A model generated the notes under the pieces. The model saw nothing but the letters and a program-made list of their open reading frames with translations. It searched no databases and was not told the origin of the DNA. This document shows positions 46,601 to 54,810 of a stretch of 64,000 nucleotides of DNA, one piece after another. Source of the DNA: JACKFB01 sp041389525 (lineage in GTDB: Bacteria > Myxococcota_A > UBA9042 > PHBI01 > JACKFB01); the NCBI GenBank assembly GCA_041389525.1, contig JAWKRR010000010.1:62001-126000 (forward strand). Reading direction: 5' to 3'. The position numbers were made by a program, and so were the translations under genes. Position 1 is the first letter of the stretch, and each line of letters begins with the position of its first letter.

Positions 46601-47301
46601 CCATCCACGCGAGTGAGGCCTTCCACGGCGCAGCGCCCTTCGACCTGCTGGTCCAGTGCTGGCCCGACGGCGACGGCTACGCGGGCAGCCTGGTGCACCG
46701 GACCGACCGCCTCCCCCTCGACGCGGGCGAGGCCCTGGCGCGCCGCTTCGAGGCCGCGGTCGCCTCCCTCGCCGCGGACCCGGCAGGCCCCGCGTTTGCG
46801 GCGAACGGCGATCACCTGTCCGCGGAGCGGGCGCTGCGTGGCCGCCCGGGCATCGACGACGCGGTGATCGGGCCGCGGCCGCGCCCCGACGGCACCGTCG
46901 AGCAGGTGGCGTGGGTCCTCGGGCCGGGCGCTGAGGCCGCGGGATCGCCCACTGGCCCCGTCCTCGTGACCGTCGCGCGCATCCCCTTGCTCGCCGACGG
47001 CCAGCCAGACCGCGCGCTGCTGGCTGCGCACGCCGCCCCGGAGCCCGCGCGCGACCCAGCCCTGCACCTCGACGACCTGCTGGGCGCGCCCGCGCCGCCG
47101 GCCGCCGCCCCGCCCGCGCCGCCGACCGCGACATCCCCCGCCGCGACCGCGCGCTCCGCCCGCCCCGCGCTGCGCGAGGGCCCGCCGCTGCGCTTGCCCG
47201 ACGACGCGCCCCGCGACCTGCCCGCGGTCTTGCGGCGCGCAGCCTCGCCCCCTCCCGGGGCGCCCTCCACATCGAGTCCGACGGGAGCGAGCGATTCGTG
47301 A
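43660..47301 (+). CDS. NRPS: adenylation - carrier - condensation - partial adenylation subdomain (5' part of a split gene)
   Basis: 1,213 residues as read. Residues ~30-520 are an adenylation domain (LIYTSGSTGQPKG, LYNGYGVSEAS, YRTGDRAR, NSSGKVDRRAL); the FDMS motif keeps the Asp that binds an alpha-amino group. A carrier follows at ~525-600 (ALGGASLAAT with the phosphopantetheine Ser). A condensation domain spans ~615-1040 (HHIAFDG keeps both His and Asp). Residues ~1048-1135 resemble a lone adenylation C-terminal subdomain ending in a worn NGKxDR-like step (LLADGQPDRALL). From ~1165 the text GPPLRLPDDAPRDLPAVLRR is the opening of an acyl-AMP ligase that continues only in the next frame. 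The last ~17 residues are therefore not native. Starts at ATG 43660 or 43678. Confidence 0.88.
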   Translation: MRPSPSMHNPLEPPERPSGATESPLRTDSSGRCLHDLVWAQAAACPDAVAVWSRGGELTYGELRRRALAIAGRLQQRGVGPGDRVGLAVARGPELVPAMLGIISAGAAWVGVDLGQPRARLSWLIEDAQLRAVVSDSAGDGALGGGGPERVSASASGATPDYVAPRVGPDHIATLIYTSGSTGQPKGALLTHAGLVNLVEGWAREPGLGAGDRMLGLSSVAFDMSILDVFLPLSVGATVVLVDRETTPDGAALARLAEQRAVTFILATPSTWRLLLAGDFRPPGRLVGVAGGEVLTPDLADRLIALGVELYNGYGVSEASACSCLWRVTSGRAPVPIGRPAPGVRVDLLDPSGNPVGDGEIGELWISGVGVARGYHRRPDLTAACFTEDPSTPGRLRYRTGDRARCEPDGLLTLHGRDDDQVKVRGHRVELGEVEAALLASPHIGEACVVPAESASGDTHLVAFIVCEPNAPLDLEAQTLATLAATLPSAFIPASIHRADSLPRNSSGKVDRRALQAATARRPGSLGPPVPPAAGLEGEIAALVAQILGLPLVGATDRFVALGGASLAATRLVQQLRGTLGLAVPLVRVLEDGSPRALLAASVKVVADSAPTLARDAGLPLSPEQAQLWFIASLAPGATAYHTALEAELDGPLDLAALTRAWALLALRHEVLRSRWVGSPAGPVQYVDSAPRGALAVHDLSDLPVAAAESRAVELARSIHAEPFDLAAGHVIRGAVLRFAPERHRLLACIHHIAFDGASLAVLQRDLAALYAHALGLAAAPPPLEAQVADLAARDGRAAADTQALAAFWRERLRDLPPVQALPGAVAVASARTDTAASWPLRVDAPTAAAVTTLAGEVGATPFAVLLSALAALLRRETGQGDLAVGTLLSAREQSGADGLIGHLARTLVLRLDATGEPDFRTLTQRTRDRVLEAMAHAELPFDQVVTAVGRTRHGEEQPLFQTVFAWQDPPPEAARVGGLAIHASEAFHGAAPFDLLVQCWPDGDGYAGSLVHRTDRLPLDAGEALARRFEAAVASLAADPAGPAFAANGDHLSAERALRGRPGIDDAVIGPRPRPDGTVEQVAWVLGPGAEAAGSPTGPVLVTVARIPLLADGQPDRALLAAHAAPEPARDPALHLDDLLGAPAPPAAAPPAPPTATSPAATARSARPALREGPPLRLPDDAPRDLPAVLRRAASPPPGAPSTSSPTGASDS
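47248..47260 (+). other. Probable frameshift site (one base missing)
   Basis: CCCCCTCCCGGGG. The upstream gene reads RRAAS-PPPGAPS here, while the downstream frame reads RGALHIESDGSERF. Adding one base to the C or G run gives RRAASPPSRGALHIESDGSE, which is continuous with acyl-AMP ligase N-termini. The two pieces also overlap as GTGA at 47298-47301, which by itself would mimic a normal coupled start. Confidence 0.75.
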
Positions 47302-50300
47302 GCTGGCCGGAGCTCCTCGCCCAGGCCGAGTCGGTCGCCTCCGCACTCCAGCGCGCAGGCATGCACCCAGGCGACCCCATCCTATTGGTCTCCGACCGCT
47401 CCGCCGACTTCCTCGCCGGTCTCTGGGGTGCGTTCTTGGCAGGCGTCGTCCCCGTCCCGCTGCCCTCGGCCCCCCGCTGGGAAGCCTGGGGTGGCGCCGC
47501 CCAGCGCCTGCTCGGCGTCTTCGAGCTGCTCGACGGCCCCCCGATCATGCTCGGCGGCGACACGGCCCGCGCCCTGCAAGACTCCCGCGCCGCCCTCGGC
47601 CTGTCCGACGCGCGCCTGTGGCCCATCGCCACCCTCAGCGCCGCGCCCGGCGCCTACGCCCCGCCACCCCTCGCACCGGACGCTCCGGCCATCTTCCTGC
47701 TCACCTCCGGCAGCACCGGCCGCCCCAAAGCGGTCACCCACGTCCAGTCCACCGTCATCGCCATGCTGCACGCGTACGGCGAGCGCCACGCCTTCGGCCC
47801 TGACGAGGTCTTCCTCAACTGGTTGGGCCTCGACCACGTCGCCCCGCTCTTCATGGTGCACCTCTCCGCGGTCTGGCACGCCGCCGCCCACGTCAACGCC
47901 CCGGCCGCCCGCTTCAGCGCCGACCCCGCCCTGGCGCTGGACTGGGCGTCCCGCTTCGGCGCGACCTCGACCTTCGTGGCCAACTTCGCCTTCGGCCTCA
48001 TGGCCGACGCCGCCGCGGACGCGCCCCCGGGGCGCTGGGACCTCTCGCGCTTCCGCGTCCTCGCCAACGGCGGCGAGACCATCGTCGCCCGCACCGCCCG
48101 CCGCTTCGTCGCGACGCTCATGCCCCACGGCCTGCCCGCCCACGCGATGGTCCCCATCTGGGGCATGTCGGAGACCGGCTCGGCGACCATCACCGCCCTG
48201 GACTTCACCCTCGAAACCATAGACGACGCCGATCAGTTCGTGCCCATCGGCGACCCGGTCGCGGGCTTTGGGATGCGCGTCGTCGACCCCTCGGGCGCGC
48301 TCGTGAGCGAAGGCGAGATCGGACACCTCCACGTCCGCGGCGCCCAGCTCCACCGTGGCTACCACCGCCGCCCGGACGCCGACCGGGAGTCCTTCACCGA
48401 CGACGGCTGGTTCGACACGGGCGACCTCGCCTTCATCGACGCCCGCGGCATGCACATCGCCGGCCGCGCCAAGGACCTGATCATCATCTCCGGCGTGAAC
48501 ATCTACGCCCACGACGTCGAGGCGGCGGTGGAGTCCCTGCCCGGCATCGCGCCGTCCTTCGTCGCGGCCTGTCCGGTGCGTCCCGCGGGCGCGGATACCG
48601 ACGGGCTGGCGATCTTCTTCTCGCCCGAGGACCCCGACGAGGCCGGGCTGGCCGACCTCTGCGCGCAGGTCCGCGGCGCGGTGTCGCGGGCGGCCGGGGT
48701 CGGCGTCAGCTACCTGTTGCCGGTGGGCCGGAGCGCGATCCCGAAGACCGAGATCGGCAAGATCCAGCGGGCGATCCTGCGCCGGCGGCTGGAGTCCGGG
48801 GAGTTCGACGCGCTGCACCGGCGGGTGGAGGCGCTGTGCCACGGGCGGCGGACCACGCCGGACTGGTTCTTCGAGCCGGTGTGGCGGCCGCGCCCGGTGA
48901 CCCCCGCGCTTGAGGGGCCCACGGGCCTGCTCGTGCTGGGCGGGCCCTCGGCGCCGTCGGTCCAGGACGGGGCCTGCGCGGTCCGCTGGGTCAACGACTC
49001 CGGCGCTCTCAGTGGCCCCGAGAGCTTTGACGCGGACGCCCTGACCGGCGCCGCGCGGGACTTCTTCGCCTCGGCGGGCCCCCGGCCGGCGGTGGTCCTG
49101 CGCGCGCGGCGCGGCCCGGCGCCCTCGAGCCCCGACGCGCTCCACGCGGAAGCCCTCCGCCGCTCGGCCACCCTGGTCGCGCTGGCGGCGGCGCTGGACC
49201 TCACAGCGACGCCCTCGGTCCGCCTGCTGGTGGAGACCTGCCGCGCCATCCGCGTGCGCGAAGGGGAGGGCGGCTCGGTCGCCGAGGCCCCGCTGCTGGG
49301 CCTGCTCGCCAGCCTGCGCCACGAGCAGCCGGGTCACGCCTTCATCCACCTTGACCACGACGCCGATTCGCCAGATGCGGACTGGCGAATCGTCGAATCC
49401 GAGCTCGCGGCCGACCCCCGCGGCGAACTGGAGGTCGCCCACCGCGGCGGCTCCCGCCTGGTCCGCCGCCTGCGCCGCGTAGCCTTCGGCGCGGAGCCCG
49501 CGGCGCCCCGGCCCGCAGACGCCCCGGCGCCCACGCGCTGGCTGCTCACCGGCGGCTTGGGCGGCGTGGGCCAGGTCCTGGCGCTGCGCCTGCTCGAGCG
49601 CCCCGACACGCGCCTGCTCATCGTGGGCCGCCGCGCCGAGTCCGAGCTCCCATCCGAGGCCGCGGCCGCCCTCGCGAGTCTCCGCGGCACCGGCGCCACC
49701 GCGCGGGACGTGAGCTACGTCGCCCTGGACATCGCCGAGCCCGGCGCCCTGGCCGCCGCCGTCGCGCAGCAAGAGACGGCCTGGGGCGCGCCGCTGCAGG
49801 CCGTCGCGCACCTGGCCGCGCTGATGGGGAGCTGTCTGGTCGCCCGCACCGGCGAGGCCGACCTGCGCGCCTCCCTGCGCCCGCGTCTGCTCGGTACGCT
49901 GGCCGCGGCGGCTCTGCTCGACGAGCGCCCAGACGCCGCTTTCTTCGACCACACCTCGGTGAACGGGCTCTTCGGGGGCTTCGGCGCTGGCGCCTACGCG
50001 GCCGGCTGCCGGGTCGGCGAGGCCGTGGTCGCCACCCTCCGCGCCAGGGGCCGCCGCGCGTCGTCGGTGGCGTGGTCGCTCTGGGAGGACCGGGGCGTCA
50101 CCCAAGGCCTCCCGGTCGAGAGCCTGGCCCAGCGCCGCGGCTACACGCCCATCGACGCCCGCCGCGGCGCCGACGCCATGTCCGTGGCCATGCGCTACGC
50201 ACCCGCGAGCTGGCTTGTCGGCCTGGACCCGCGCGCGCTGCCGATTCGCCGCCTCCTCGACGCCGGCCCCGTGACGCCGGCCCCGCCCGCGGGCGTCGCG

Positions 50301-50678
50301 TCGCCGACCGCCACCGGCCACCCCGCCGTGGGCCGGGGCGGCGGCGCGAGCGACCTCACCCAGCGCCGCCTCGCCGCCATCTGGCGCGATCTCCTGGGCG
50401 TCCAGCACCTGGGCATCGACGACACCTTCTTCGACCTCGGCGGCCACTCGCTCTTGCTGGCGAAGCTCCAAGCCCGCGTCGAGGCCGATTTTGGGCGCAC
50501 CACCCCGCTGATGGTGCTCTTTGAGCAGCCGACCATCCGTAAGCAGGCCGCGTGGCTCGAAGCGGGCGGCGACACCGACCCCACCGCTCCCTCGCCGCCG
50601 CCGGACGATCAGGCCCTCGCCCGCGCCGTCCAGAGGCGCCAGGCGCTGGGACGCCCGCGACCCGGCCGAAGGAGCTAG
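47298..50678 (+). CDS. Acyl-AMP ligase - ketoreductase - acyl carrier protein (3' part of a split gene)
   Basis: 1,126 residues as read. AMP-ligase (1-~520): LLTSGSTGRPKAVTH, WGMSETGSA, GWFDTGDLAF, IPKTEIGKIQR. The domain really begins ~45 codons earlier, in the frame upstream of 47298, so GTG 47298 is probably an internal Val. A KR-type structural segment starts with EPVWRPR (~535). The ketoreductase (~745-960) has TGGLGGVG and a Ser/Tyr pair in TSVNGLFGGFGAGAYAAG, but Arg where Lys is usual (RPRLLGT). The carrier protein (~1020-1090) has DDTFFDLGGHSLLLA. There is no KS in this piece; the next gene starts with one. The ligase would load an acid, the KR would reduce a keto group on it, and the ACP would pass it on. 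Confidence 0.85.
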   Translation: MSWPELLAQAESVASALQRAGMHPGDPILLVSDRSADFLAGLWGAFLAGVVPVPLPSAPRWEAWGGAAQRLLGVFELLDGPPIMLGGDTARALQDSRAALGLSDARLWPIATLSAAPGAYAPPPLAPDAPAIFLLTSGSTGRPKAVTHVQSTVIAMLHAYGERHAFGPDEVFLNWLGLDHVAPLFMVHLSAVWHAAAHVNAPAARFSADPALALDWASRFGATSTFVANFAFGLMADAAADAPPGRWDLSRFRVLANGGETIVARTARRFVATLMPHGLPAHAMVPIWGMSETGSATITALDFTLETIDDADQFVPIGDPVAGFGMRVVDPSGALVSEGEIGHLHVRGAQLHRGYHRRPDADRESFTDDGWFDTGDLAFIDARGMHIAGRAKDLIIISGVNIYAHDVEAAVESLPGIAPSFVAACPVRPAGADTDGLAIFFSPEDPDEAGLADLCAQVRGAVSRAAGVGVSYLLPVGRSAIPKTEIGKIQRAILRRRLESGEFDALHRRVEALCHGRRTTPDWFFEPVWRPRPVTPALEGPTGLLVLGGPSAPSVQDGACAVRWVNDSGALSGPESFDADALTGAARDFFASAGPRPAVVLRARRGPAPSSPDALHAEALRRSATLVALAAALDLTATPSVRLLVETCRAIRVREGEGGSVAEAPLLGLLASLRHEQPGHAFIHLDHDADSPDADWRIVESELAADPRGELEVAHRGGSRLVRRLRRVAFGAEPAAPRPADAPAPTRWLLTGGLGGVGQVLALRLLERPDTRLLIVGRRAESELPSEAAAALASLRGTGATARDVSYVALDIAEPGALAAAVAQQETAWGAPLQAVAHLAALMGSCLVARTGEADLRASLRPRLLGTLAAAALLDERPDAAFFDHTSVNGLFGGFGAGAYAAGCRVGEAVVATLRARGRRASSVAWSLWEDRGVTQGLPVESLAQRRGYTPIDARRGADAMSVAMRYAPASWLVGLDPRALPIRRLLDAGPVTPAPPAGVASPTATGHPAVGRGGGASDLTQRRLAAIWRDLLGVQHLGIDDTFFDLGGHSLLLAKLQARVEADFGRTTPLMVLFEQPTIRKQAAWLEAGGDTDPTAPSPPPDDQALARAVQRRQALGRPRPGRRS

Positions 50679-50682
50679 CGTT

Positions 50683-53600
50683 TTGACTGCTGCCATCGAT
50701 GGAATTGACGGATCTCCGCTCCACGGCGACGAGGCGCCCGACGCTGCCCTCGACCCGCGCGTCGCCGTGATCGGCATGGCCGGCCGCTTCCCCGGAGCGC
50801 CCGACCTCGACGCCTACTGGCGCCTGCTGGAGGCCGGTGCGGAGGGGACCACCCGCTTCTCGGCCGCAGCCCTCCGCGCGGCCGGCGTCGACGACAGCCT
50901 GGTCAACGACCCCGACTACGTCCCCGTGCGCGGCGTGCTCGAGGGCGTGGACACCTTCGACGCGGCGTTTTTCCGCATGAGCCCCCGGGAGGCCGAGCTC
51001 ACCGACCCCCAGCACCGCCTCTTCCTCGAGACCTGCCACGCCGCCCTGGAGGACGCCGCCCTCCTGCTGAGCCCCGACGGCCCCCGCGTCGGCGTCTACG
51101 CCGGCTGCTCCGCCGACACCTACCTCACCGAGCTGCTGCTGCGCGACCGCACGCTGCTGCAGAGCCTGGGCGGTCTCCAGGCCCTGGTCGGCAACGACAA
51201 GGACCACCTCGCGACGCGCGTCGCCTACAAGCTGGACCTGCGCGGCCCGGCCCTCACCGTGCAGACCGCCTGCTCGACCTCCCTGGTCGCCATCCAGCTC
51301 GCCTGGCAGTCCCTGCTCACCTGGCAGTGCGACGTCGCCCTGGCCGGCGGCGCCTCGGTCACCGTGCCCGTGGTCGGGGGGTACCTGCGCCAAGAGGCCG
51401 GCGTCATCTCCCACGACGGCCACACCCGCACCTTCGACGCGCGCGCCACGGGCGCCGTGGGTGGTGACGGCGTCGGCGTGGTGGTCCTCAAGCGCCTCTC
51501 CGACGCCCTGCGCGACGGCGACCCCATCCGCGCGGTGCTCTGCTCGGCCTCGGTCAACAACGACGGCGCCGCCAAGGTCGGCTACTCGGCACCCGGCGTC
51601 GACGGTCAGGCGGCCGTCATCGCCGACGCCCTGCTGGTCGCCGACGTCCCCGCCGACAGCATCGGCTACGTCGAGGCTCACGGCACCGCGACCCCCCTCG
51701 GCGACCCCATCGAGGTGCGCGCCCTGACCCGCGCCTTCCGCCAGCAGACCGACCGCCGCGGCTTCTGCGCCCTGGGCTCGGCGAAGAGCGCCATCGGCCA
51801 CCTCAACGCCGCCGCCGGCGTGGCCTCGTTCATCAAGACGGCGCTGGTCCTCGAGCGGGCCACCATCCCGCCGGTGGTCGGCTTTGAGACCCCAAACCTC
51901 GAGCTGGCGATTGATGAATCGCCATTTCGCATCCCCGCGGTCGCCGAGGCATGGACGGCCGGCGAGACCCCGCGGCGCGCCGGCGTCAGCTCGTTCGGCC
52001 TGGGCGGCACCAACGCCCACGCCATCTTGGAGGAGTCGCCGCTGACGGCGTCCGCGCCGAGCGGCGCCGGGGCGGTCGGGCGGTCCGAGGTAGGCCAGCC
52101 CGAGATCATTCGGCTCAGCGCACGCTCTGAGGACGCCCTCGACGCTTACGTCGCGGGACTGGCGGCCTGGCTCAAGCTGCGCCCCGACGCGAGTCTTGCA
52201 GCCGTCGCACACACGCTGGAGCGCGGGCGAAAGCACTATGCGTTCCGTCGCGCCTTCGTCGCGTCCAGCGTGCCAGAGCTCGCCGACGCCCTCGCCCATG
52301 CGCCCGCCGCGTGGGGGGTGGTCCGGGCCGAGGCTCCCGCACGCACCGCGCTGCTCTTCCCGGGGCAGGGCTCGCAGCGGGCAGGGATGGGGGCCAGCCT
52401 CTACGCGGGCGACCCACGCTTCCGCGCCCACCTCGACGAGGTCGCCACCCGGCTCATCCCGCACCTGGGCCGCGACCTGCGCGCGCTGCTCTTCCCGCCG
52501 GCTGAGGAGGTGGACGCGGCCAACGCGCTGCTGGCCGATCAGCTGCTCGCCGGGCCGGCGCTCTTCGCCATCTCGTACTCCGCGGCGATGCTGTGGCTAG
52601 CGCGCGGCGTCGAGCCTGCGTACCTGCTGGGCCAGAGCACCGGTGAGTACGTCGCGGCGGCGGTCGCGGGGGTGCTCTCGCTCGACGACGCCCTGACGCT
52701 GCTCATGGCGCGCGGGCGGCTGCTGGACACCGTGGAGGCGGGGTCGGTGCTGCACGTCGCGCTGTCGCCGGCCGAGCTCGAGCCGCGGCTCGCCGAGGGC
52801 GCCTGGCTGGCCCTCATCAACGGCCCGCGTGCGTGTGTGGTCACGGGGCGGCCGGAGGTCATCGAGGCGCTCCAGGAGGAGCTCGAAGGCGCCCAGGTCC
52901 CGACCAAGCGCGTCCGCGTCTCGGTCGCGGCCCACAGCCCGATGCTGGCGCCGATCGCCGAGGCGCTGGGAGCGGCCGCGCGCGGGGTGAAGCTGTCGCC
53001 GCCGCGCATCCCGGTCATCTCGGGCACGACCGGGCGCCCGCTGACCGACGCCGAGGCCACCGACCCGGAGTACTGGGTCCGCCACCTCGTGGAGCCGGTT
53101 CAGCTCGCGCGGGCCATGGAGACGCTGGGGCAGGACGAGTCGCTGGTGCTGATCGAGGCGGGCCCCAACCGGTCGATGAGCGCGCTGGCGTCTTACAATC
53201 TGCCGGGACACACGGTGGTCGCGAGCCTCCCGGCTGACGAGGATCCTGCAGGCGAGCACGCGACGCTGTGCGCGCGCCGCGAGGCCGCGGATCTGGCGCT
53301 GCTCTGGGCCAGCGGCGTGCGGGTGCCGGCCTCATCGGTCGAGGGTGCCCACGCCCCGCGGCCCCGCCGAATCTCGCTGCCCACGACGCCATTTGACCGC
53401 GTGCGCTACTGGCCCGAGGCCGCCGGCGCCCACGTCGCAGCACCCGCCGCGCCCGGCCCGGCCGAGAAGCGCCGCCGCCGCCACCCCCGGCCCGACATCG
53501 CCACACCCCACGTCGCGCCGCGCACCGACGCTGAGACCCTCATCGCCGACATCGTCGCCGAGCTGCTCGGGATCGAGGGGGTCGGGGCCCACGACGACTT

Positions 53601-54738
53601 CTTTTCCCTCGGCGGTAGCTCGCTGATCACCCTGCAGCTCATCCAGCAGGTCAAAGCGCGGCTCGGCGCCGACCTGCCCCCAGCGGCGGCGTTTCAGGGC
53701 CTGACGGTCGCGCGGATGGCCTCGTTTCTCGACGCGACGACCATCACGCCGGCCTCCGGTGTGCGTGTGGACGGCGGTGGTCAGGTGACGGTCGCGCCCC
53801 TGGGCCCCAACGTCGTGCCGATCCGCGAGACCGGGACGCGCACGCCGCTCTTCTTCGTCCACCCGGCCGCGGGGATCGTCTTCCCCTACTTCGAGCTGGC
53901 CCGGCGGCTGGGCCCGGACCAGCCCTTCTTCGGGCTGCAGGCCGCGGGGCTCGATGGTGACGAGGAGCCCGACCCGCGCGTGGAGGACATGGCCGCCCGC
54001 TACCTGCCGCAGATCCTGGCGATTCAGCCCGAGGGCCCCTACCTGCTGGGCGGCTACTCCTTCGGTTGCTACGTCGCCTACGAGCTGGCGCTGCGGCTTC
54101 AGGCCAGCGGTGCGGAGGTCGCGCTGCTCGCCCTGGTCGACGAGGGCGCGCCCGCGGACGGGCACCGGCCCACGGTCTCGGAGATCACCCGCCTCTGGCT
54201 GGGCAGCGCCGGCCGCAGCTTCCTGGGGCACCTGCGCGACTACCTCTACCTGCGCACCCGCCAGACCGCGAGCGACCGGCAGGCGCGGCCGAGCGGCGGC
54301 ATCTCCCTCTTTCGCGCCCGCCCCGACGGCCTCCGCCAGTCCACCCTGCGGGCCATCGTCCAGCGCTCGGCGATGGCGGCGCTGCTCCCGGCCAACGCCC
54401 ACGCCACCGCCCTGGACCAGCCGGCGATGCGCCCGCTCTTCGAGCTGCTCCTGCTGCACCTCAAGGAGTCGTTTCGCTATGCGCCGACTGGTGATTTCCG
54501 CGGTCCGGCTGCGCTGTTCAAGTCGGACTGGTCCGTGGACCGCCCCTTCTGGGAGCGCGCCGACGCCGACCCGACCCTGGGCTGGTCGGGGCTGATCAGC
54601 GGGCCGCTCGCGGTGCGGCGCATCTCGGGCGATCACCTGGCGGTACTGCGCGATCCCCACGTGGGGCCGCTGGCGGAAGCGCTGAACGCTGCGCTGGCGG
54701 AGGCCCTACTGCCGACCGGGTGTGACACCCCCCGGTAG
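50683..54738 (+). CDS. Type I polyketide synthase: KS - AT - ACP - thioesterase
   Basis: 1,351 residues. KS (~25-450): VQTACSTS (Cys near 197), EAHGTAT (His near 331) and IGHLNAAAG (His near 371). AT (~555-880): LFPGQGSQRAGMG, and GQSTGEYVAA with Gln in place of the usual His before the catalytic Ser. The His of the HAFH region is kept, within SVAAHSPML, whose form does not clearly call malonyl or methylmalonyl. ACP (~945-1015): DDFFSLGGSSL. Thioesterase (~1055-1351): FFVHPAAG, catalytic GYSFG, LVDEG Asp and SGDHLAVL His. There is no KR, DH or ER. Start TTG 50683 has AAGGAG about nine bases upstream, and the gap to the previous stop is 4 bases. The TE makes this the last step of the line. Confidence 0.92.
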   Translation: MTAAIDGIDGSPLHGDEAPDAALDPRVAVIGMAGRFPGAPDLDAYWRLLEAGAEGTTRFSAAALRAAGVDDSLVNDPDYVPVRGVLEGVDTFDAAFFRMSPREAELTDPQHRLFLETCHAALEDAALLLSPDGPRVGVYAGCSADTYLTELLLRDRTLLQSLGGLQALVGNDKDHLATRVAYKLDLRGPALTVQTACSTSLVAIQLAWQSLLTWQCDVALAGGASVTVPVVGGYLRQEAGVISHDGHTRTFDARATGAVGGDGVGVVVLKRLSDALRDGDPIRAVLCSASVNNDGAAKVGYSAPGVDGQAAVIADALLVADVPADSIGYVEAHGTATPLGDPIEVRALTRAFRQQTDRRGFCALGSAKSAIGHLNAAAGVASFIKTALVLERATIPPVVGFETPNLELAIDESPFRIPAVAEAWTAGETPRRAGVSSFGLGGTNAHAILEESPLTASAPSGAGAVGRSEVGQPEIIRLSARSEDALDAYVAGLAAWLKLRPDASLAAVAHTLERGRKHYAFRRAFVASSVPELADALAHAPAAWGVVRAEAPARTALLFPGQGSQRAGMGASLYAGDPRFRAHLDEVATRLIPHLGRDLRALLFPPAEEVDAANALLADQLLAGPALFAISYSAAMLWLARGVEPAYLLGQSTGEYVAAAVAGVLSLDDALTLLMARGRLLDTVEAGSVLHVALSPAELEPRLAEGAWLALINGPRACVVTGRPEVIEALQEELEGAQVPTKRVRVSVAAHSPMLAPIAEALGAAARGVKLSPPRIPVISGTTGRPLTDAEATDPEYWVRHLVEPVQLARAMETLGQDESLVLIEAGPNRSMSALASYNLPGHTVVASLPADEDPAGEHATLCARREAADLALLWASGVRVPASSVEGAHAPRPRRISLPTTPFDRVRYWPEAAGAHVAAPAAPGPAEKRRRRHPRPDIATPHVAPRTDAETLIADIVAELLGIEGVGAHDDFFSLGGSSLITLQLIQQVKARLGADLPPAAAFQGLTVARMASFLDATTITPASGVRVDGGGQVTVAPLGPNVVPIRETGTRTPLFFVHPAAGIVFPYFELARRLGPDQPFFGLQAAGLDGDEEPDPRVEDMAARYLPQILAIQPEGPYLLGGYSFGCYVAYELALRLQASGAEVALLALVDEGAPADGHRPTVSEITRLWLGSAGRSFLGHLRDYLYLRTRQTASDRQARPSGGISLFRARPDGLRQSTLRAIVQRSAMAALLPANAHATALDQPAMRPLFELLLLHLKESFRYAPTGDFRGPAALFKSDWSVDRPFWERADADPTLGWSGLISGPLAVRRISGDHLAVLRDPHVGPLAEALNAALAEALLPTGCDTPR

Positions 54739-54810
54739 CGAGCCGGGCGGCCACCACGCTTTGCATCGCCAGGGATTCAGAAGAGAATCCGCGCGAAGGA
54801 GGCGTGCACC

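Noticed and set aside
47298..47301. GTGA overlap as a genuine coupled start of a second NRPS/PKS gene
   Set aside because: Ligase-domain residues lie upstream of the GTG in the same frame, so translation from it would make a truncated domain; no ribosome binding site precedes it.
43675..50777. Large minus-strand open frames opposite the NRPS/PKS genes (43675-45753, 47382-50777)
   Set aside because: Arg/Gly/Ala-rich shadows of strongly biased codons; the plus strand holds all catalytic motifs.
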